This document shows, piece after piece, positions 25,465 through 34,119 of a DNA stretch of 46,221 nucleotides (position 1 is its first letter; each line of letters begins with the position of its first letter). The stretch comes from Oscillospiraceae bacterium. Lineage in GTDB: Bacteria > Bacillota > Clostridia > Oscillospirales > Acutalibacteraceae. The notes under the pieces are model-generated. The model was given only the letters and a program-made list of their open reading frames with translations. It was not told the origin of the DNA and searched no databases. A program made the position numbers and the translations under genes. The stretch covers positions 1 through 46,221 of the forward strand of contig JAIRXF010000019.1 of NCBI GenBank assembly GCA_031268405.1, read 5' to 3'.

Positions 25465-26034
25465 ATCAAGGTTAAGAAATTTTTATTTTTAATCATTTTA
25501 GCTGCGTTAACGGTAACTTTCGTTGTTCCGTTTTCGTACGATTTCTTTCTAAAAAGAGTTTATCCCGTGTTTTATTTAGAATATATACAATTTTATGCCG
25601 AAAAATACAATGTAGATCCCGCTTTAATTTGTGCCATAATTAAGTCTGAAAGCAAATTTCAAAAGGACGCTCACTCCAAAGCCGGAGCAATAGGACTTAT
25701 GCAACTTATGCCGGGGACTTTTAATGATCTTCAAAAAGATCGAAAAGATAAAGAAATTATGGACGAAAAAAATTTAGAGGATCCAGAAACAAACATAGAT
25801 TATGGCACTTATTTCTTATCGCAACTAATACAAAAATTTGGTTCTGAAGAAGTTAGCATAATCGCTTACAATGCAGGTGCCAATAGGGCGGAAAAATGGA
25901 TGAGCGAAGAAAATGAGCAGCAAGGCAGTATAACAATCGAGAAAATTCCCTACGATGAAACCAGAAAATATGCTAAACAAGTAATAAGAGATAGAAAAAT
26001 ATATAAAAATTTGTATTTTTCTTCAAAAAACTAA
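25465..26034 (+). CDS. Membrane-anchored lytic transglycosylase, apparently starting at ATC
   Basis: An Slt70-type muramidase domain that cleaves peptidoglycan glycans. ALICAIIKSESKFQ holds the catalytic Glu; KAGAIGLMQLMPGTF, DPETNIDYGTYFLSQL and IIAYNAGANRAEKW are the family motifs. A GTG at 25567 would begin inside the domain border and lose an obvious membrane anchor, KVKKFLFLIILAALTVTFVV. The frame stays open upstream to a TGA at 25453, with no ATG, GTG or TTG before 25567. GAGGTGATC lies just ahead of ATC 25465, with seven bases between AGG and the codon. Begun there the protein has 189 residues with an N-terminal anchor, so it would act outside the membrane. Confidence 0.88.
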   Translation: MKVKKFLFLIILAALTVTFVVPFSYDFFLKRVYPVFYLEYIQFYAEKYNVDPALICAIIKSESKFQKDAHSKAGAIGLMQLMPGTFNDLQKDRKDKEIMDEKNLEDPETNIDYGTYFLSQLIQKFGSEEVSIIAYNAGANRAEKWMSEENEQQGSITIEKIPYDETRKYAKQVIRDRKIYKNLYFSSKN

Positions 26035-26038
26035 TCTC

Positions 26039-26062
26039 TAACAATGTGATTGTTAAAGTTTT
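26039..26062 (+). terminator. Possible AT-rich terminator
   Basis: TAACAAT and ATTGTTA pair over seven bases around GTG, a few bases after the transglycosylase stop, followed by AAGTTTT. It is short and AT-rich, so only a tentative call. Confidence 0.35.
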
Positions 26063-26119
26063 ACTATTAAATTTATAAATATCACAAAGTTCGCTGATTT
26101 GTTATAAAATCATATTTAA

Positions 26120-28003
26120 TTAATTGCTGATCTCGTCTTTCTTGATATCTTTTGATAATTCTTCGATATTTTCTTTTACAAAAAATAAATTTTTATAAAT
26201 TTCATTGCAATTTACCGCATATTCCGGGGGAAGATTTAATAAATTAAAACGTTTGAGTAATGCATTAAAATCTCTTGAAAGTTCATCTATTTCGCCGGTT
26301 GACATCGAAGAATCTTCTAATTTCTCATCAGAAAATAACTCATGCTCACCATTGGGTGGTAAAAATTTCGATGATTTGTTACTATCGTCAAGGTCATTTG
26401 TATTTTCGTAAGCACTGAAGTCATAATTTTTGTCGTAAACATTTTTTTCGTTATAATTATACAAATAAGATTGATAACCGTCTTCTGCGGTTACATCTTC
26501 GCTACCTTGCAATTGAACATCTTTTTCGTTATTTTGTTCGCGAGAACTTGGGTAACTTTGTTCATAATCACTGTTGATATTGTAATTCTGATGAGATAAA
26601 TTTTTATTATGATTACTTACAGTATACAAATCTTCTAATTCTATTATAAGCCTACTGGCATCTTCAATTACATCGCTTGAAATCGTATCGTACATATCAA
26701 AATCTCGCTTTAATGTGTCAAATCTTTCCAATTCAACAACTTCATCGTCTATTTGTTCGTATATATGTCTTAAATTGTCAATCACAAGAATCGCTTTTTT
26801 AGTGATTTCATTGTACCTTTTTTCATATTGCTGTGGCATCATTCCCAAAGATTCTATTCTTTTAAAACAGGTGTTAATGGCGTTCACAGAATTAGCAATT
26901 GCGTTTTTTAATTCAATTTTTAATTCGGGATCTACCACATGATATAGATTATTTTTTTCTTCATTAAATTTTGAATCACCGTCATCGTGTTGTATCTCGC
27001 CATTCAACTCAGTTTCGTCGCCAGAATCATTCGTTTCAAGACTCGATTTATAATCAACTACAGACTTATTTGATAAACTCTTGCTCGACGAAATCTCTTC
27101 ATCCGATTTTTTTGCAAAAATAACATCTATTGGAATCGCTCTTTCCTTCAAAGAAGTGTTAAACACAAAAATTACTTTTTCTACAGCTTTATCGGTTTTT
27201 CTTATTAAAGAATCTAAAACTCTCAAATCTCTTCTGAAAGTCCAGTTAACTTTTACGTCTTTTTCTTTGACAGAAAGCATCGCTTCAGAAACAACACCTT
27301 TCTCCATTTTTTCAATTTTCTCTTTTATTTTTTTAAAATTCTCCATAAATATTCTTATATCTTCGATGTCTACGCCTCTGCTTCCTTCTTTCAAGGAATC
27401 CATATTTTCTCTAAAAATATTAATTGTATTTTTTATACTTAGCAAGTTTTCAGTCATTTTGTTTTCAATATTTTTCAAAATTTTTTTACTCTCTTCGCTT
27501 TTGCTTGAATCAATATTTTTTTCCCCTTCTTTGATAGTATTTTCTATCTCATGTCTTAAATCATCCATCCGATTAAACACAACTTTCATTTTTTTAAAAA
27601 GCTTTTCATCAATTTCAATGACAGTAGATTTTTCGTCTAGCATTTTGTTTTTGCCGTGTGAATTATTTTCGTCAGATTCTTTTCCATTGCTATCAAAAGC
27701 CTCATTCTTTAAAGAAATATCTTTTGAATTTACATCACTCAACAAAAGTTCTTTTGAAAGTTCAAATTTTAAACTTTTGGGTCCCTTTTGATTATTATCA
27801 GAGTATTCAAGATATTCAACCAAAGTAAAATCACAATCTATATCTTTAGCAAAAGATAACAAATCTTTTTCAACAAATTCCAAAGTCTCTTCTGTATTTA
27901 AAATTTTTTCCCCGTATTCTTGTCTTAGTTTTTTAATTTTTTGCATCAAGTCATCGTTTTTATCCAAAAGTTTTAAGAATTTTTGCACATTGTCTTGCCC
28001 CAT
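26120..28003 (-). CDS. Long acidic coiled-coil protein with Nif11-like N-terminus
   Basis: A 627-residue protein. Residues 1 to about 70 match the Nif11-like domain of the 6161 and 34035 proteins: NVQKFLKLLDKNDDLMQKIK, then NTEETLEFVEKDLLSFAKD and CDFTLVEYLEY. Unlike those two it has no double-Gly motif and no hydrophobic segment afterwards. The rest is acidic and helical with coiled-coil stretches (about 120-260 and 350-470), separated by Ser/Asp/Asn-rich linkers; there is no enzymatic motif. The ATG at 28003 is 13 bases from GGAGG, which is long; an ATT at 28006 is a little closer. Divergent from the ABC transporter operon. Role unknown; a cytoplasmic or structural protein reusing the domain is one reading. 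Confidence 0.7.
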   Translation of the reverse strand: MGQDNVQKFLKLLDKNDDLMQKIKKLRQEYGEKILNTEETLEFVEKDLLSFAKDIDCDFTLVEYLEYSDNNQKGPKSLKFELSKELLLSDVNSKDISLKNEAFDSNGKESDENNSHGKNKMLDEKSTVIEIDEKLFKKMKVVFNRMDDLRHEIENTIKEGEKNIDSSKSEESKKILKNIENKMTENLLSIKNTINIFRENMDSLKEGSRGVDIEDIRIFMENFKKIKEKIEKMEKGVVSEAMLSVKEKDVKVNWTFRRDLRVLDSLIRKTDKAVEKVIFVFNTSLKERAIPIDVIFAKKSDEEISSSKSLSNKSVVDYKSSLETNDSGDETELNGEIQHDDGDSKFNEEKNNLYHVVDPELKIELKNAIANSVNAINTCFKRIESLGMMPQQYEKRYNEITKKAILVIDNLRHIYEQIDDEVVELERFDTLKRDFDMYDTISSDVIEDASRLIIELEDLYTVSNHNKNLSHQNYNINSDYEQSYPSSREQNNEKDVQLQGSEDVTAEDGYQSYLYNYNEKNVYDKNYDFSAYENTNDLDDSNKSSKFLPPNGEHELFSDEKLEDSSMSTGEIDELSRDFNALLKRFNLLNLPPEYAVNCNEIYKNLFFVKENIEELSKDIKKDEISN

Positions 28004-28151
28004 AATAGTTAAATATCCTCCAGCCATTTATTTATCAAAAAATAATTTCTCTGTGAACAACAGTATCCTCCCCTGTTTTTACGTAAAATATTCAGTAAAA
28101 TTGAGCGTTTATTTGAACTTAATATCACACAAAAAAATACCAGAGAATAAG

Positions 28152-28213
28152 ATGGTTATAAAACCATTAAATTGCTAAAAACAAACGGTGGTTTCCGGGG
28201 AAATTCAATTTCC
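28152..28213. promoter_or_regulatory. Two short palindromes before the ABC transporter genes
   Basis: ATGGTT/AACCAT with a four-base centre (28152-28167) and GGAAATT/AATTTCC with a one-base centre (28199-28213) lie in the divergent gap between the coiled-coil gene and the transporter. Either could be an operator. No TPP or other known riboswitch core was recognised in this gap. Confidence 0.3.
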
Positions 28214-28271
28214 AGAACTTATGAGAATATAGGAAGTTGTGTTATAAAAAATTTTAAGATGGTGATAAAAA

Positions 28272-29273
28272 ATGATATTCAAAAAAGCAAAAATTACAAT
28301 TAATTTATTTTTTCTGTTTATATTGACTTTTATTCTGTGCTCTTGTTCTGATAATTCTAACAACAATTATAAAAAGATAAAAATTAGCGAAGCTACAAGA
28401 TCAATATTTTATTGCCCACAATATGTTGCTATGAGTCTTGGTTTTTTCGAAGAAGAGGGGCTAAAAATAGATCTTGTGACATCCGAAGGCTCAGACAAAG
28501 CTATGACCTGCGTTTTGTCGGAGCAATCAGATATAGCCCTGATGGGTTCAGAAATGGTAGCGTATGTTTGCAGTGGTGGCAGAGAAAATTTCCCGATTTT
28601 ATTCTCTCAACTCACAAAAAAAGATGGAAGTTTTCTTGTGGGACGACAAAGTTTATTTCGCTGGAGTGATTTAAAGGGAAAAACAATAATAGGAGGCCGT
28701 AAAGGCGGATTACCAGAAATGACTCTTGAACACGTTCTTAGAAAAAACGGCCTCGAGCCAAATGTAGATGTTGGTATTTTAAATAATATAAAACTAGATC
28801 TGATGGGGTCTGCTTTTTTAAGTGGCACAGGGGATTATGTAATGCTCTTTGAACCAATTGCTTCGTCATTTGAATCCACTAAAAATTGCAATGTACTTGA
28901 AAGTTTGGGGAACAATTGTGGAGAAATAACTTACACGTGTTATTGTGCTTCTCAAAAATATCTTAAGAAAAATAAAGAAACTATAGAAAAATTTACTAGA
29001 GCTCTGTACAAAGCTCAAACGTGGGTACGCACTCATAATTCAACAGAAATAGCTCATATTATTTCGCCATATTTTGTCAATACAAACATTGAATTAATAG
29101 AAAGAGCAATTTTAAGGTGTTCAAAAGTTGGCGTTTGGTCGGAAACTCCGGTTGTAAATAAAAATGCCTTCGACCTTATGCAACAAATTGCAGCCGAAGC
29201 CGGAGAATTAAAACAAAAAATAGATTTTAATAAAGTTGTAGATAATCAATACGCACTTGCAGCAACCATGTAA
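28272..29273 (+). CDS. ABC transporter substrate-binding lipoprotein (NMT1/THI5-like)
   Basis: A 333-residue lipoprotein. The signal peptide ends in the lipobox ILCSC, with the lipidated Cys near residue 23. The mature part has the NitT/TauT/thiamine-precursor binding fold: ATRSIFYCPQYVAMSLGFFE, LVTSEGSDKAMTCVLSEQSD and DIALMGSEMVAYV, with LKGKTIIGGRKGGLPE further on. It is followed by an ATPase and a permease, so it delivers substrate to that complex from outside the membrane. Candidates in this family are hydroxymethylpyrimidine, taurine/sulfonates and similar small organic molecules; the sequence does not decide. Confidence 0.88.
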   Translation: MIFKKAKITINLFFLFILTFILCSCSDNSNNNYKKIKISEATRSIFYCPQYVAMSLGFFEEEGLKIDLVTSEGSDKAMTCVLSEQSDIALMGSEMVAYVCSGGRENFPILFSQLTKKDGSFLVGRQSLFRWSDLKGKTIIGGRKGGLPEMTLEHVLRKNGLEPNVDVGILNNIKLDLMGSAFLSGTGDYVMLFEPIASSFESTKNCNVLESLGNNCGEITYTCYCASQKYLKKNKETIEKFTRALYKAQTWVRTHNSTEIAHIISPYFVNTNIELIERAILRCSKVGVWSETPVVNKNAFDLMQQIAAEAGELKQKIDFNKVVDNQYALAATM

Positions 29274-29298
29274 ATACTGTTAAAGGTGGCCAGATTTA

Positions 29299-30075
29299 AT
29301 GGAATTAGAAAACAAAATCGTAGAATTAAAAAATATTTCTATGAAATACCATACTCTCAAAAAAGAAACTCTAGTTATCAATAAATTAAATTTAGATGTA
29401 TATAATCAAGAATTTGTAACAATTGTTGGACCAAGTGGGTGTGGCAAAAGCACCATATTGTCAATTATTTCTGGGTTGATTAAACCCACAGAAGGAGAGG
29501 TAAATATAAATGGAAAACACCTTCGCTCAATCAACAATCAAACCGCTTACATGTTACAAAAGGACTACTTATTTGACTGGCGTAATATACAACAAAATGT
29601 ATTATTGGGTTTAGAAATTAAAAAAAAAGTAACAGAAAAAAACAAAAAATACACCATAAAATTGCTCAAAAAATATGGTCTAGAAAAATTTTTAGATTGC
29701 TACCCCCATCAACTTTCAGGAGGTATGCGTCAAAAAGTAGCACTTATTAGAACTTTGGCAATAAACCCTAGAATACTACTGTTGGATGAACCATTCTCAG
29801 CTTTTGACTACCAAACTAGAATTGCAATCTCTGAAGAAATAAGGCAAATAATTAAAAAAGAAAAAAAAACAGCCATTCTGGTAAGCCACGATATATCAGA
29901 AGCAATTTCTCTATCTGACAGAATAATAATAATGACCAACAGGCCCAGTAGAGTCAAAAGAGTTCTTGAAATAAAATTCGACGATCAAACCTTTAATTAT
30001 GAACAAAAATTAAAAGATAAGAAATTTAATAAATATTTCGACATTATTTGGAATGGATTGAATGACGATGAATAA
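29299..30075 (+). CDS. ABC transporter ATP-binding protein (NitT/TauT type)
   Basis: A 258-residue ATPase that powers the import system. Motifs in order: Walker A GPSGCGKST (about residue 50), Q loop MLQKDYLFDW, signature LSGGMRQ, Walker B ILLLDEPFSAFD, H loop VSHD. The sequence around the Q loop and signature fits the SsuB/TauB group. AAAGGTGG lies upstream of the ATG. The gene begins 25 bases after the binding protein and overlaps the permease gene by 14 bases. Confidence 0.95.
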   Translation: MELENKIVELKNISMKYHTLKKETLVINKLNLDVYNQEFVTIVGPSGCGKSTILSIISGLIKPTEGEVNINGKHLRSINNQTAYMLQKDYLFDWRNIQQNVLLGLEIKKKVTEKNKKYTIKLLKKYGLEKFLDCYPHQLSGGMRQKVALIRTLAINPRILLLDEPFSAFDYQTRIAISEEIRQIIKKEKKTAILVSHDISEAISLSDRIIIMTNRPSRVKRVLEIKFDDQTFNYEQKLKDKKFNKYFDIIWNGLNDDE

Positions 30076-30889
30076 AAACAACTGCGAATTTTTTTGTTGC
30101 TCTAAAGAACATCTAGATTTTTTAAAACTTCAAAAGAGAAAAACAAATTTTATAAAATTGTTGCAATCGATTGTGTTTGTATCGGGTGTTTGTTTGTGGG
30201 AAATTGCATCACGCCTAAATTTTATAGATTCGTTTCTTGTAAGCTCACCGTCCAGAATTCTAAAAACAATAATAGAATTAAACAACAGCCATGAACTTTG
30301 GGAAAATATAGGATGCACAGTGTCGGAAACAATTTTAGGATTTCTTTTTGGCACAATTCTTGGTATTTTAATAGCCATAGTAATCTGGTGGTCACCTTTG
30401 ATTTGCAAAGTAAGTCAACCATATTTGGTTGTATTTAATGCTCTTCCCAAAGTAGCACTCGGGCCAATCATAATAGCTTGGATTGGAGCTAACATATTTT
30501 CTATAATAATAATGGCACTACTCGTCTCGGTGATAATATCAATAATAAATATACTTTCGGGATTTCAAAATGTCGATCGAGAAAAAACAATGCTCATGAA
30601 ATCATTTGGTTCAAATAAATTGCAAATATTGACAAAATTAGTTTTTCCTGCAAACGTTCCCACAATAGTTTCCACTTTAAAAATTAATGTGGGAATGTCA
30701 CTAATAGGTGTTATAACTGGTGAGTTTTTAATTTCTAATAAAGGAATAGGTTATCTTATAGTTTATGGTGGACAAATTTTTAAATTAGACCTTGTCATGG
30801 CGGGAATAATAATATTAGGAATAATAGCCTCTATTTTATATATGGGTGTATCAAAATTGGAATCTATATATGTTCTAAGGAAGAAATAA
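30062..30889 (+). CDS. ABC transporter permease (SsuC/TauC type)
   Basis: A 275-residue membrane permease with about six hydrophobic segments. Characteristic parts are FLVSSPSRILKTIIEL (the PSP..V/I motif near residue 60), VVFNALPKVALGPIIIAWIG, and a cytoplasmic loop with FGSNKLQILTKLVFPANVP that contacts the ATPase. The last region GEFLISNKGIGYLI is also typical. The start overlaps the ATPase gene, so translation is coupled; an ATG two codons further is an alternative start. Confidence 0.93.
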   Translation: MTMNKNNCEFFCCSKEHLDFLKLQKRKTNFIKLLQSIVFVSGVCLWEIASRLNFIDSFLVSSPSRILKTIIELNNSHELWENIGCTVSETILGFLFGTILGILIAIVIWWSPLICKVSQPYLVVFNALPKVALGPIIIAWIGANIFSIIIMALLVSVIISIINILSGFQNVDREKTMLMKSFGSNKLQILTKLVFPANVPTIVSTLKINVGMSLIGVITGEFLISNKGIGYLIVYGGQIFKLDLVMAGIIILGIIASILYMGVSKLESIYVLRKK

Positions 30890-31042
30890 ATCAATTTTCT
30901 TGATAATATTACTGTTCAAATTTCTAAAATTTTTTCTTCAATATAGACCTCTTCTTTTTTAGCCGTTTTTGCATCTCATTAAGCTTTCTACGTATTTTGA
31001 ATGCATCCCGCTTCTGCTGATCTTAATTGTGGTTTTGCATGT

Positions 31043-31071
31043 AAAAAAAATATTGTTGTCGGGTTGCAACA
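31043..31071 (-). terminator. Probable terminator after the 970-residue coiled-coil gene
   Basis: On the minus strand TGTTG pairs with CAACA (31067-31071 with 31054-31058) around CAACCCGA and then runs through AATA into eight T residues (31043-31050). It lies about 50 bases after the stop. A palindrome CTAGTG.CACTAG (31075-31087) lies between the gene and the hairpin. Confidence 0.5.
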
Positions 31072-31122
31072 TTACTAGTGGCACTAGCTCCATCTCTCGC
31101 AAGGTTAATTTTACATCCGCTA

Positions 31123-34035
31123 TTATGATTTGAAGTCGTATAGGGGGTAAGCCTTGCGGTGCATTTCTTTAACTCTGTTAAGCAAGCCTACACCAATTTT
31201 GTCATTTTCCAAACCCTGGTGAGATCCATTTTCCAATGCAATTAACATGTTTTGATGTAAGCCATCCAGCACACCAACTCTTGTATTTAAAGTACTAAGC
31301 TCTTTTCTTAATTTATTAATTTCAGCTTGGCTAGATGATTCCTTGATTTTTTTTAATTCACCTTCTAACTTTTCGTTTTTCTTTCTAAGTTTATCCGTCT
31401 CTTTTTTGTTTTGGCTTGATGATTTTTTCAATTTAGCAATTTCATTGGCTTGCTCTTGATTTATATTTGTTAATTCTACCATCTTCAACTGATGGTCTGC
31501 TGATTTTTGTTTAAGGGATTCAATATTAATATTCAGGGCTTTGTTTTGTTTTTTCAGTTCTTGATTTTCTTGCTCCAAGGCACCATTATCTTGTTTTAGC
31601 ACCTTTAATTGATTGGCAAGACCTTGATTAGTTGCTTGTGACGCTGCGTTTTCTTGTTTCAAACCATTTATTGTTTTTTGTAGGTCTTGCCGATTATCAA
31701 TAAGTTGGTTTATTTGACTTTCCGCCTGCACTAACCGTTCATTCAACTCCTTGTTTTCATCCGCTAATTCCTGATTTTGCAACAGCAAATTATTCATTTG
31801 TTGATCCAAAACCTGATTTTTTTGCTTCAAGGCGTCCGTCTGATTACCAAGCGCCTCTAATTGATTGGCAAGACCTTGATTAGTTGCTTGTGACGCTGCG
31901 TTTTTTTGTTCCAAACCATCTATTGTGTTTTGCATGTCTTGCGCCGTTTGCTGATTATCGTTAAGTTGATTTACCAGATTTTGGTTTTGGACTTTCAGTT
32001 GATTTATTTGACCTTCCATCTGCGCTAACTGTTTATTCAACTTGTCGTTTTCATTCGCTAAACTCTGATTTTCTTGCTTCAAGGCGTCCGTCTGACTATC
32101 ATTATTTTGTTTTAGCGCATCTAATTGATCGATAAGATTTTGATTATTTGCTTGTAACGCTGCGTTTTTTTGTTCCAAACCATCTATTGTGTTTTGCGTC
32201 GTTTGCTGATTATCGTTAAGTTGATTTACCAGATTTTGGTTTTGGATTTCCAGTTGATTTATTTGATTTTTCATCTGCGCTAACTGCTTGCTCAACTTCT
32301 CGTTTTCATTCCTCAAAACCTGATTTTCTTTTGCCGAATTACTCGCTCGATTTGCAAGATCTTCGCATTCCTGTTGTTTGTTTATCAGTTCTTCCTGTAA
32401 TTGTTGTATCAATAAAATCTGTTCTTGATTTTTTTGGCTCAAGGCGTCCGTCTGACTATCATTATTTTGTTTTAGCGCCTCTAATTGATTGGCAAGACCT
32501 TGATTGGTTGTTTGTAACGCTGCGTTTTTTTGTTGCAAACCATCTATTGTTTTTTGCATGGCTTGCGTCGTTTGCTGATTATCGTTAAGTTGATTTACCA
32601 GATTTTGGTTTTGCAACGTAATATTATTCATTTGTTGGTCCAAATTGCTGTTTTTATTTCTCAAATCCTGATTTTCTTGCTTCAGGTTCTGATTTTCATT
32701 CGTCAAGTCATTCACTTGATTTGCAAGGTCTGTATGTTGATCGTTTAATTGGTCCATCTCCTGTTGCTTGTTTTCCAGTTCTCCCTCTAATTGTTGTACC
32801 GATAAATTCAGATCCTCAATTTCTTTGGCCTGATTGAAGTTTTTGGTTTTCAACGTCTGATTTTCTTGCTCCAGGAAATTTATTGCCTGTAACAGATCAT
32901 TTTTTTCTCTTTCTAGTGATTCAATTGTATTTTCAAAATTTACTATATTGTTTTTTAATAACGAGTTTTCTTTTTCCAGATCATCGAACTGCAAATTTTT
33001 TTCTGTCAGCTGATTTTTTAAATTTTTAATTTCTTCGCTCTGGTTCGTAATCTGAGTTTTGGCGATATTTAGTTGCAAGTTTAAATTTGAAGCATTCTGA
33101 CTACTCTGAGATTTCACGTCGTTCAGCTCTTTGTTGACTTTAACAACCTGTTTCGTCAAATTTTCATTCTCAAGTTTAAGTTTTTCCAGCTCTTCATTGC
33201 TCTTGCCTGATACGCCTTTTGTCTTTTCTGATAGCTCTTTATTTTCTTTGGTCAACTCCGCATTATTTTCCTTGATCTTTTTATTCTCTTGCCTTAATTC
33301 TTCATTGGCTTTTTGTTCCTCCTTCAGCTGTAACATCAAACGCTTAACTATAGGATCATCCATGCCCTGTCGAAAACGACTCAACTGCACCTTAAGATCT
33401 CTATTTTCCCTCTTTAAATCATTAATTGTTGCATTATTTTCTTTTATTTTCTTATCAAAATAAGATTTTTCACTTTTGTTTAATTTTGCTTCTCCACGCA
33501 CAAATCTACCGCTATTGTTATCTGCGGGTTTTGCAATTGATTGTTTGTTTTTTTTCTGCAATAGTTCCTCATCTTTTTGCCCAATTAATCTTGTGAGATT
33601 TTCCACCTCATCTTTCAATTCAGCATTTTTTTGCTCATAACCTTCCGCCGAAGAGATGTTACTTCCTAAAGAGACGCTGTTACTAGAAGAATTATTCGCC
33701 AACAAACCCCCTACACCCGAACCAAACAAACTAACCAGCCAAACAACAGGAACTAGTTTATTTCTAAATCCGGCCCCGCCACTCACATTTTCCAACTCAT
33801 CATCAGAAAGAACATCAATTTCTTCAAATTTTATCATACTATTCAAAAAATCTTCTAGAGTAAAATTAAAACCCCTATCTCTTGCAAAAGGTAGGAGATC
33901 GTTGTTTATAAAATCAAAGACTTGCTTGGAATTCAAAAGCCCCTTGCTATAATTATCTTTAAGTTTTTTTAATTCATTTTTAAAATCCTGATTTCTATTC
34001 AACTCCGCATAAAAATTTTCTAAATCTTCTTTCAT
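31123..34035 (-). CDS. Nif11/double-Gly leader fused to giant coiled-coil protein
   Basis: A 970-residue protein. Residues 1-87 are a Nif11-like leader (ENFYAELNRNQDFKNELKK ... LLPFARDRGFNFTLEDF) ending in SDDELENVSGG at Gly86-Gly87. A hydrophobic segment (about 93-113, LVPVVWLVSLFGSGVGGLL) follows directly, the same order as in the 6161 protein. From about 125 to 930 it is almost continuous coiled coil rich in Gln, Asn, Leu and Lys, with four tandem copies of a repeat (QLNDNQQT ... IDGL.QKNAA). The last about 40 residues are not coiled coil. GGGAGGT sits just before the ATG. Cleavage after GG and export are inferred; the product could be an extracellular fibre or tether. The Gln/Asn-rich repeats suggest expansion by recombination. 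Confidence 0.8.
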   Translation of the reverse strand: MKEDLENFYAELNRNQDFKNELKKLKDNYSKGLLNSKQVFDFINNDLLPFARDRGFNFTLEDFLNSMIKFEEIDVLSDDELENVSGGAGFRNKLVPVVWLVSLFGSGVGGLLANNSSSNSVSLGSNISSAEGYEQKNAELKDEVENLTRLIGQKDEELLQKKNKQSIAKPADNNSGRFVRGEAKLNKSEKSYFDKKIKENNATINDLKRENRDLKVQLSRFRQGMDDPIVKRLMLQLKEEQKANEELRQENKKIKENNAELTKENKELSEKTKGVSGKSNEELEKLKLENENLTKQVVKVNKELNDVKSQSSQNASNLNLQLNIAKTQITNQSEEIKNLKNQLTEKNLQFDDLEKENSLLKNNIVNFENTIESLEREKNDLLQAINFLEQENQTLKTKNFNQAKEIEDLNLSVQQLEGELENKQQEMDQLNDQHTDLANQVNDLTNENQNLKQENQDLRNKNSNLDQQMNNITLQNQNLVNQLNDNQQTTQAMQKTIDGLQQKNAALQTTNQGLANQLEALKQNNDSQTDALSQKNQEQILLIQQLQEELINKQQECEDLANRASNSAKENQVLRNENEKLSKQLAQMKNQINQLEIQNQNLVNQLNDNQQTTQNTIDGLEQKNAALQANNQNLIDQLDALKQNNDSQTDALKQENQSLANENDKLNKQLAQMEGQINQLKVQNQNLVNQLNDNQQTAQDMQNTIDGLEQKNAASQATNQGLANQLEALGNQTDALKQKNQVLDQQMNNLLLQNQELADENKELNERLVQAESQINQLIDNRQDLQKTINGLKQENAASQATNQGLANQLKVLKQDNGALEQENQELKKQNKALNINIESLKQKSADHQLKMVELTNINQEQANEIAKLKKSSSQNKKETDKLRKKNEKLEGELKKIKESSSQAEINKLRKELSTLNTRVGVLDGLHQNMLIALENGSHQGLENDKIGVGLLNRVKEMHRKAYPLYDFKS
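31555..32600 (-). repeat. Four tandem coding repeats in the coiled-coil gene
   Basis: The segment encodes four copies of an about 50-residue block separated by variable linkers: near 32430-32600, 32070-32230, 31815-31975 and 31555-31710. Each starts Q-L-(N/I)-D-N-(Q/R)-Q and continues I-(D/N)-G-L-x-Q-(K/E)-N-A-A and N-Q-x-L-x-x-Q-L. DNA identity is high between copies; for example, the 18-mer GATTATCGTTAAGTTGAT occurs in three of them. This is the substrate expected for slippage or recombination, so copy number may differ between strains and short-read assemblies may collapse it. Confidence 0.75.
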
Positions 34036-34119
34036 TTCTACCTCCCAAATAAAGCAAATCTCACTGTATATTGTGCCAAAATTTAGGATTAGTATACTCG
34101 ATCATGAAAACAATTAAAA

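Noticed and set aside
27081-27791. A 236-codon plus-strand frame opposite the acidic coiled-coil gene
   Set aside because: It is the antisense reading of a Glu/Lys/Asp-rich gene, which produces Ser/Phe/Leu-rich open frames without start signals.
31123-34035. Repeats in the coiled-coil gene as a CRISPR array
   Set aside because: The repeats are in frame, encode heptad sequence, are degenerate and are not separated by spacers of constant length.
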